Source: a virus. From it: a DNA stretch of 29,605 bases. Shown one piece after another: positions 24,136 to 29,605 of this stretch. The notes below the pieces were generated by a model that worked only from the letters and a program-made list of their open reading frames with translations, did not search any database and was not told the origin of the DNA. Where the stretch lies: the IMG/VR virus record IMGVR_UViG_3300024999_000299, positions 1 through 29,605 of that record; one strand, written 5' to 3'. Every line of letters begins with the position of its first letter. The first letter of the stretch is position 1. A program made the position numbers and the translations under genes.

Positions 24136-25143
24136 TTACTTGATGTATTTTTCTCGAAGAGCCAGGCCCAAAGCTTTGGGATCGTCATACTGAGCATTAT
24201 CTTCTAAATTACTCAGATTAGGCAGTTCGATTTTTGTAGACGCTTTTGTTTCTTTGGTTACGGACGCAAAGGAGATCATCTCTTGTACCATGAAATCCAA
24301 CGCTTCCTCCGTCAGACCTAAAAGCAGTGATTTCTTCTCACTGAAGAAGCTCTCGTCTTTGTTCAGACCAGCTTCAGAAAAGCGAGTTTTGATAGCAGCG
24401 AGTTTTTCAGATTCTTCGCGTTCTTTCACAACGCTGGCCTTAAACTCACGCAGTTCGATCAACTCACTATCCTTTACTTCCAGGGCGGCGGAGAGTTCGG
24501 AAACCTTCGCATCTTTTTCAGCTAGACCTACATTAGTATCTTCTAGCTGTTTCTTCAGAAGTTCTAGTTCTTCCACTCTTATATCCTCCACAGCAGAATT
24601 TTTCGAAGCCGCAGCAAAGATTGGAGTTCTTCCTGCATAAGCTGGCATTGAAACCAGTGTGATACCACGCAAGGTAGTATCTTTTAGAGTCTCAATTCCA
24701 TCTTCCTCGGTTTGGGAATTATCAAACATGATTTCCCAAGAGAGTTGCGGGTATTGTCCGGTTTCAACTAGATCTTTGATGAGGGCAACGTCCTCTTCTC
24801 GTTCTCGAGTCCACAATGCGGCAATCCCTTCAATCTTATCCCCAATGTCCCGAAGATGGGTAATAACACCTAGAGGATGGGCCTCATCGTGGGTCTCATT
24901 GATCCGTCCAAACATCATCTTGACAGGTGCAAAGATACCCGACTTTATTAAATTGGCGAATTCCTCTTTAGGAACCCGTTGCTTGTTTTCATTGGGTTTG
25001 TCATCCGTAAGGATAAACTTTGCCCACATATAGGATGGATTCAAAGACAGAGCGGCGACAGCTTCGCCATCTGTACTCTCTTCTCCCTCTAGTTTATATT
25101 GTACCAATTCTAGCTGTTTTGTGGTAAAAATTGCTCTATTCAT
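24136..25143 (-). CDS. Prohead protease with fused coiled-coil scaffold-like domain
   Basis: The 335-residue protein has two clear parts. Residues 1-180 look like a phage capsid maturation protease: THDEAHPLGVI (His85/His89 candidates) is followed by LSWEIMF with Ser135 as candidate nucleophile, then LRGITLVSMPAYAGR, a phrase typical near the end of such domains. Residues about 183-255 are Glu/Lys/Leu heptad-rich and should form a coiled coil, as expected for an internal scaffold; residues 256-335 hold a short helical C-terminus. Protease-scaffold fusions are known in HK97-fold phages: the protease cleaves scaffold and then itself. It overlaps portal by 8 bases. The catalytic assignment is inferred from spacing, not from alignment. 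Confidence 0.8.
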   Translation of the reverse strand: MNRAIFTTKQLELVQYKLEGEESTDGEAVAALSLNPSYMWAKFILTDDKPNENKQRVPKEEFANLIKSGIFAPVKMMFGRINETHDEAHPLGVITHLRDIGDKIEGIAALWTREREEDVALIKDLVETGQYPQLSWEIMFDNSQTEEDGIETLKDTTLRGITLVSMPAYAGRTPIFAAASKNSAVEDIRVEELELLKKQLEDTNVGLAEKDAKVSELSAALEVKDSELIELREFKASVVKEREESEKLAAIKTRFSEAGLNKDESFFSEKKSLLLGLTEEALDFMVQEMISFASVTKETKASTKIELPNLSNLEDNAQYDDPKALGLALREKYIK

Positions 25144-26641
25144 TGCTCACTCCAGCCGTTTTATTAGTGTTTTCAGCCGTTTTTGGCTTATCTTGCGGCG
25201 TTTCTGGTTGTTTAGGTGCTCCGGGTTGATTGGAGTATGGTTTCGGTGCGAAATCATCCAACCCGTAGCTTTTCATAGTATCTTTATCATCACTCAATTG
25301 CTTTGCTTCATCTTCGAAAACATAGCCGAAAGCATCAACATAAGTCGAGCGGCTCAGGTTTCCAGTATCATAGAGATTACGGAGACCTTCGATAAAGTTT
25401 ACAAAGCTATGCAGAGAAATGGGTTTGAATCTAACTTCCGGATAATCACTAAGATTATTCTCGGTAGCAATTCTTTTGACAATATCTTTAATAATCTGTA
25501 AAATCTTTCTCTGCATATTGTTCATAGTTTTTACAGGAGAGAGAGTAGCATATTCCGGTTCTGAGGTACCAGATCTTTGTGATTCGCCAGTGGTCAGAAT
25601 CCGAGGAAATCCAAGAGAATAGAAAATATCTTCGTTCACACCAATATATTTCTTATCATCTAGGATGGGTTCCAATGGGGGATAGACCCACTTGATTTCT
25701 ACAGTATGGTTTGTGAACAACTGGAAAATCCGCTCGAGATCGCGTCCACCAGAATTTCTATAGGTCATCTGATCTTTCAGACTCTGGAATGTTTCCGACT
25801 CGTCTTCCGTTACTGGAAAATCATCACTACCAACTTTGAACTGCTGAATAGCACCAATCGCCCTAGCTGCCAGGGAGTAGTCCAGTCTTTTTAGGTTTCG
25901 TTTATGTTTTAGACTCTCAAGTGCAGCATGGAGATAGGGCGTTGGGTAGCTACTATCTGCCAGCGGTTTTCTTCGAGATACAGTATATTCAGGTTCTAGC
26001 TTGAATTCTTTAGTTCCCTTACGAACCTCAGCTACAAATACTGGATAGTATTTTAACCATTTTTCGTACAAAGGTACATCTGTAGTACCATCCGGATACA
26101 TACCTTTATTTGTAATAAAGAAGATGGTCTTATCGGGAACAACTAGATAGTAGGACAGCATATCTGATTGTTCTGGGGAATTGATTTTAATTGTCGAAGA
26201 GTCTCTGACCCACATAGAAACAGGGACGGAGATGGTAGACATCTTCTTAATCCCGTATTCTCTGAAATCAGAGGTTGGAAGGCTTGCAAATTTTACTTCG
26301 GGATAAACTAAACCGGTTAAAAGATATTCAACAGCACAGGTCTCAGCAAACTCTTGTAGCTTATCCTTTACAGCCGTAAAGATTTTCAGTTCATTCGGGG
26401 AAAGTTTTCCCTTGCTGATGACCAAATCCGTAATACCAATTTCAATTAGTTTATCTACAACTGTACCAGCAATTGGATCTTTTCTGTAAAAGAACCTGCA
26501 CTCCTTTACTACCTCTCCGTAGTTTTTGTGCGGAGCCGAATCCATTTTATCTATGTCTTGAGGACCCCACGGAGTAGAGCTGGGAGACGTCATGAAGCTA
26601 TATTGTGCCTTAGCTAACTGACTTTTTTCTATTCGTTCCAT
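25136..26641 (-). CDS. Portal protein
   Basis: The 501-residue protein is likely the dodecameric portal ring at the capsid vertex through which DNA enters and leaves and on which the neck is built. Size and position (6 bases after terminase, directly before the capsid protease) fit. Near the N-terminus, RKDPIAGTVVDKLIEIGI (about 54-71) resembles the early helix of many portals (residue pairs such as D-P-I/V followed by an I-D/E-x-hydrophobic pattern). The C-terminal 35 residues are Pro/Lys/Thr-rich (from about PKPYSNQPGAPK) and probably disordered. The stop overlaps the next gene's start by 8 bases (ATGAATAG), indicating translational coupling. The call rests mostly on order, length and the N-terminal pattern. 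Confidence 0.85.
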   Translation of the reverse strand: MERIEKSQLAKAQYSFMTSPSSTPWGPQDIDKMDSAPHKNYGEVVKECRFFYRKDPIAGTVVDKLIEIGITDLVISKGKLSPNELKIFTAVKDKLQEFAETCAVEYLLTGLVYPEVKFASLPTSDFREYGIKKMSTISVPVSMWVRDSSTIKINSPEQSDMLSYYLVVPDKTIFFITNKGMYPDGTTDVPLYEKWLKYYPVFVAEVRKGTKEFKLEPEYTVSRRKPLADSSYPTPYLHAALESLKHKRNLKRLDYSLAARAIGAIQQFKVGSDDFPVTEDESETFQSLKDQMTYRNSGGRDLERIFQLFTNHTVEIKWVYPPLEPILDDKKYIGVNEDIFYSLGFPRILTTGESQRSGTSEPEYATLSPVKTMNNMQRKILQIIKDIVKRIATENNLSDYPEVRFKPISLHSFVNFIEGLRNLYDTGNLSRSTYVDAFGYVFEDEAKQLSDDKDTMKSYGLDDFAPKPYSNQPGAPKQPETPQDKPKTAENTNKTAGVSNE

Positions 26642-26647
26642 AATTTG

Positions 26648-29362
26648 TTATCCTGCGAACCAAGAGCTTTTCATTAGCTTCTGTCGCTTTTTTGTGAAGT
26701 CCATAGTTTCATGGACTAGATAGTAGGCTAGTATCGCACATAGGAGGGCTGCTGTGAAGTGGTCTTCGCCTTTCTTACCTCCTCGCTCGGTGAGCGTTTT
26801 ATAAACAATTTCCCCAGTTACTGTTTTAGAATAAGTCATTCTCTCAAGTTCCGTAACCATTTCAAAATCTGTACTAGAAAATACGACTTTATGGTTATTA
26901 GCGTATTCTTGTAATACTGAAACAGCTAGGGGTTTTGTTTTAGTTTTAATCTCCTCACCATCTGAGTTTGTTCCCATAACAATAGCAGTAGAGAAATTGA
27001 TCGGTATCAGTCTTTTATGATAATCCTTATGGGCATAGTCTAAGGATTCTTTCAATCTTTGGACAACCGGCTTACCAACACCACCCTCATCTATACCAAT
27101 AATATAGGGTTTAAACTTAGAATCAAGAAGGTCAATAAACCGATCCTGAATGGTGTAGGATACTTTATTTAGGGTAATACGAGCGTGGAATTTAATTCTT
27201 CCGTAGCCATCTTGATATAGAATAATAATTGCTGTTGGTTCCGTATAACCTAAGTCAATCCCTATAATGCATTTATAAGACTTGTCTGGGATTTGTGGGA
27301 TTAAGTTTGCACGGGTGATATAATCATCAATGTTCTCAGAAATTTCCCACCCATTAATAACCAATTTATAAACCGGGTTATTAATAATCTCAAAAGCTCC
27401 ACGATCAAAGAGAGAAAATACAGGTTTTCCATGCAACCCGAGAACAAAATGAATGTAATCTTCAGAATCTTCCCCACCATATTGTTCAAGAGCACGTTGT
27501 CTATCTTCTTCAGAAAAACGTGGATTTTGAAGGGCGGAAACCCTGTGCTTAGAGTAGCTTGAGTTTTCTTGATCGGTATGGTAAAGAACATTTCCTTCTC
27601 GTAGGCCAGTAGGTACGCCTGAAGTTAGAAGTTTAAATCCAGGAGTAAAAGTATTCAAAGAGGGCTGTAATTCCTGAAAAACTCTGTGGGCGTAGTAGCC
27701 ACTCTCATCTAACAATATAACCGGGGTATGTAAACCAATTACATTAGCACCGGTTCCACTTTGTCCTGCAATACGACATAAAAGAGTAGCTTGATTCAAC
27801 AGTTTGACTGTATAATCTGACCCGTTAATACCACCCCGAGGTTCAATGAATTGTTTTAGAAAAGAATTACTTCTGAATAACCGAATAAGATTAGTAAACA
27901 CAGGTTCCAGATGAACCTTAGAAGGAACTGTATATAGGATATAATCGTTTGGAAATACATTAAATACAAGATACCAAATCATCAGCGTTGATAGGCTGAC
28001 CGTATTATGTGACCAAATATTATCAATTAGATGTGTACTATTATGGGGAACGGTTATAGAATAAGTTTCTTGTTTTTCCACAAGCCTTATGTTTTTTACC
28101 CGCACCCAGTTTATATCAGCGTTTATAAACTTAGAAAGCTCAGCATCAACATTTACAACCTTATTAATGGTTTCGTCCGTTGGAAAATATTTAAGGTGCC
28201 CCGTTGACCGTGATCGAGTTTTTCTATAAGCTCTATAAGACAGTATTGGGTATACTTTTGCCTGGTTATGTGGTTTTTCTGTAAGATACCACTGTAAAAG
28301 CTCTTCTAACTTTTTAGATTTTCGTTTTGTAAAAATACCAATATTTTCACGGAAAAGTTGAACATTCTCCACACCTTTTATCGAAAGGCACCAAGCACCA
28401 AGATAGGGGTTCTTTTTATAAGCTAATGAAGCGAACACCCCAAACCTGAATAGAAGATGTTGTACATCCCGTGCTAATCTTTCTGAAGTAGAGCAGTAGC
28501 CCACCTCATTAGCTGTGCACCAACCGTCATCCCCAAACAACCTATTGAGGAATAATGCTACTTTTCCTTTTTTTGATTTAAAAACCAGTTCTGGTACAAA
28601 CTTATCATAGGAATGACATGATCTTAGTCCATGAGTAGATAAGAAGCTAAGGTATTGGTTTTTTATTTTCGGGTCTTTTTTTGAGATAAAGTATGTTATA
28701 TCCTTTACACGCAAGTTACACCCAAAATACTCCGCGATTTTCTTAAGATCTTCGAAAACTTCCGGCTCTGTCGTAGTTATAGATCCGCAGTAATATGTCC
28801 CCTCGGCAATAAAATGTGCCAGAGTTATATATTCTATATCATCTGCGGACTCAACCCCAAAATATGGGGTATTTTTAGCCACGGCCAAGTAGTTACCTAC
28901 CTCTAGCCTATCGGCGTTAACAAACCCACTATTTGTTAGGAACGGATGTTCTTTGGTTACTACTGTTTTGAGACCCTTATCAGTTTCAATTTCATAGCAA
29001 TCTTGTGTCCCATTATATTCAACAAAGCACTCATTTACTTCCTGCTTCCAATCTTGGTTAATAGATAATATATTATGCAATCTCGTGGACTCATACCATT
29101 CCTTAGCAGAAAGATACTCTCCCGTGTCCGGGTTCATAATCATAGCAGACTCGTGGACGCACTTTCCAACTGCCCTACCACAGGCTAATGATTGGTAGTT
29201 ACTAACATCAAGAAGAAATTCCTTTTGGTATACAGTAAAAGCAAATTTCTCTTCTCTATCTAACCGGTCCATGTTATATACAAACTCACCAAACAAGACC
29301 GGGTTTTTCATAATCTCATAGAATACTAAATCTTCTTGAGATACTAGTTCCTTAATTGCCAT
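26648..29362 (-). CDS. terL: Terminase large subunit (packaging ATPase/nuclease) interrupted by an intein
   Basis: This is the motor that pumps DNA into the prohead through the portal and cuts the concatemer. The 904-residue precursor consists of N-extein 1-67, intein 68-453 and C-extein 454-904; splicing would leave 518 residues, a normal TerL length. ATPase domain: deviant Walker A CGRAVGK|T, split by the intein between K67 and T454, and Walker B VILLDES at 548-554. RuvC-like nuclease domain: GIDLGYTEP near 701 (D703), IIGIDEGG near 754 (D758, E759) and GEDHFTAA near 865 (D867), matching the usual acidic metal ligands. It starts at ATG 29362, overlapping the upstream stop by one base; the portal gene follows after 6 bases. 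Identity is firm from motif order plus the adjacent portal gene. Confidence 0.95.
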   Translation of the reverse strand: MAIKELVSQEDLVFYEIMKNPVLFGEFVYNMDRLDREEKFAFTVYQKEFLLDVSNYQSLACGRAVGKCVHESAMIMNPDTGEYLSAKEWYESTRLHNILSINQDWKQEVNECFVEYNGTQDCYEIETDKGLKTVVTKEHPFLTNSGFVNADRLEVGNYLAVAKNTPYFGVESADDIEYITLAHFIAEGTYYCGSITTTEPEVFEDLKKIAEYFGCNLRVKDITYFISKKDPKIKNQYLSFLSTHGLRSCHSYDKFVPELVFKSKKGKVALFLNRLFGDDGWCTANEVGYCSTSERLARDVQHLLFRFGVFASLAYKKNPYLGAWCLSIKGVENVQLFRENIGIFTKRKSKKLEELLQWYLTEKPHNQAKVYPILSYRAYRKTRSRSTGHLKYFPTDETINKVVNVDAELSKFINADINWVRVKNIRLVEKQETYSITVPHNSTHLIDNIWSHNTVSLSTLMIWYLVFNVFPNDYILYTVPSKVHLEPVFTNLIRLFRSNSFLKQFIEPRGGINGSDYTVKLLNQATLLCRIAGQSGTGANVIGLHTPVILLDESGYYAHRVFQELQPSLNTFTPGFKLLTSGVPTGLREGNVLYHTDQENSSYSKHRVSALQNPRFSEEDRQRALEQYGGEDSEDYIHFVLGLHGKPVFSLFDRGAFEIINNPVYKLVINGWEISENIDDYITRANLIPQIPDKSYKCIIGIDLGYTEPTAIIILYQDGYGRIKFHARITLNKVSYTIQDRFIDLLDSKFKPYIIGIDEGGVGKPVVQRLKESLDYAHKDYHKRLIPINFSTAIVMGTNSDGEEIKTKTKPLAVSVLQEYANNHKVVFSSTDFEMVTELERMTYSKTVTGEIVYKTLTERGGKKGEDHFTAALLCAILAYYLVHETMDFTKKRQKLMKSSWFAG
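28004..29161 (-). mobile_element. Intein with LAGLIDADG-type homing endonuclease in terminase P-loop
   Basis: The in-frame 386-residue insert runs from C68 to N453 of the terminase precursor. The N-terminal splicing block is CVHESAMIM with catalytic Cys1; block B is TKEHPFLT with the expected Thr-x-x-His. The C-terminal end is IDNIWSHN followed by Thr454 as the +1 nucleophile, giving the canonical His-Asn/Thr junction. Between them lie two dodecapeptide-like endonuclease motifs, LAHFIAEGT near 181 (acidic residue is Glu) and FLNRLFGDDG near 271, so the homing endonuclease looks intact. Removing the insert restores GRAVGK-TVSLS, a typical terminase P-loop. Inteins are known to favour such invariant nucleotide-binding loops. 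The boundaries follow from the splice residues and were checked base by base. Confidence 0.93.
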
Positions 29363-29605
29363 TAGGCTTTACTTCTCCAATAAGCAATGATTTTATCTTC
29401 CCCTTCTCGACTATCAATTTTATATGAGTTTGGTAAACGAACCCCACCAATCTCCGTTTCAGCCCCATTAAAGGGAACTGAGAATCTTTCCTTCATAAAA
29501 TCTCCTCCCCATTTACGGATATAGTAATTCCGGTTTAGGTTGAAGAATTTATTATTAGATCCACCACTTCCTTGCTTGATAGTTCTACTCCAAAAATGAA
29601 AGTAA
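29362..29605 (-). CDS. C-terminal end of a glycosyltransferase-like protein (partial)
   Basis: The reading frame enters from the window edge and its last 80 residues are visible, ending with TAA that shares one A with the terminase start (TAATG). The visible part holds NYYIRKWGG near residue 27 followed by ERFSVPFN near residue 40. From memory, a Tyr-Tyr...Lys-Trp-Gly-Gly stretch followed by PF(N/G) is common at the C-terminus of phage-encoded family-2-type glycosyltransferases, so that is the likeliest identity. The catalytic half lies outside the window and cannot be judged. The 1-base overlap implies translational coupling to terminase. It could instead be a small-terminase or unrelated structural gene, but the KWGG region argues against that. 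Confidence 0.5.
   Translation of the reverse strand, partial: YFHFWSRTIKQGSGGSNNKFFNLNRNYYIRKWGGDFMKERFSVPFNGAETEIGGVRLPNSYKIDSREGEDKIIAYWRSKA

Noticed and set aside
24254-24640. Plus-strand open frame opposite the protease-scaffold coiled coil
   Set aside because: The Ser/Leu-rich product is the usual antisense image of a Glu/Lys-rich coiled coil.
1-29605. tRNA genes, CRISPR arrays, insertion sequences and attachment sites
   Set aside because: No cloverleaf-like sequence, regularly spaced identical repeat, transposase frame or flanking inverted repeat was found by reading both strands.

Overview
The window is one contiguous piece of a tailed double-stranded DNA bacteriophage genome (Caudoviricetes). 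Gene order and content point to a long, non-contractile (siphovirus-like) tail: one tail-tube-like gene, no recognisable sheath, a gpG/gpGT-type tail chaperone pair and a long tape measure. Every supported gene lies on the minus strand, so transcription runs from high to low coordinates, and genes abut or overlap by a few bases. A GH25 muramidase shows that the host has peptidoglycan. The sequence does not identify the host any further. No integrase, repressor, replication gene, tRNA or CRISPR array is present. This is the packaging, structural and lysis half of the genome.

Layout in transcription order. (1) 29605-26648: the C-terminal end of a glycosyltransferase-like gene, then the large terminase, whose ATP-binding loop is interrupted by a LAGLIDADG-type intein. 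(2) 26641-22630: head module of portal, capsid protease with a fused coiled-coil (scaffold-like) tail, a probable decoration protein and the major capsid protein, closed by a strong hairpin terminator. (3) 22561-18183: connector and neck genes of mostly unknown exact role, with a complete GT4 glycosyltransferase embedded among them. (4) 18165-16975: major tail protein, closed by a second hairpin terminator. (5) 16875-11297: tail chaperones joined by a probable -1 frameshift at seven adenines, and a 1527-residue tape measure. (6) 11288-1300: tail tip, with a small tail protein, two tandem paralogous hub-like proteins (the second extended to 1337 residues), a fibre protein with two GHTH motifs, a lectin/LamG-like protein, an 85-residue four-repeat protein and a 700-residue fibre. 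(7) 1291-5: lysis module of a coiled-coil/one-membrane-segment protein, a tiny membrane ORF and a GH25 lysin.

The genes form one virion assembly line. Terminase fills the head through the portal; protease and scaffold shape and mature the capsid; neck proteins join head to tail; chaperones and tape measure set tail length; hub and fibres recognise and penetrate the host; the last genes lyse it. The least ordinary points are the intein in the terminase P-loop, the frameshift-only gpT segment that has no start codon of its own, the two glycosyltransferase-like genes among virion genes, the duplicated hub, and a sharp GC change inside the terminal fibre gene. No stretch longer than about 130 bases is left without a gene call.
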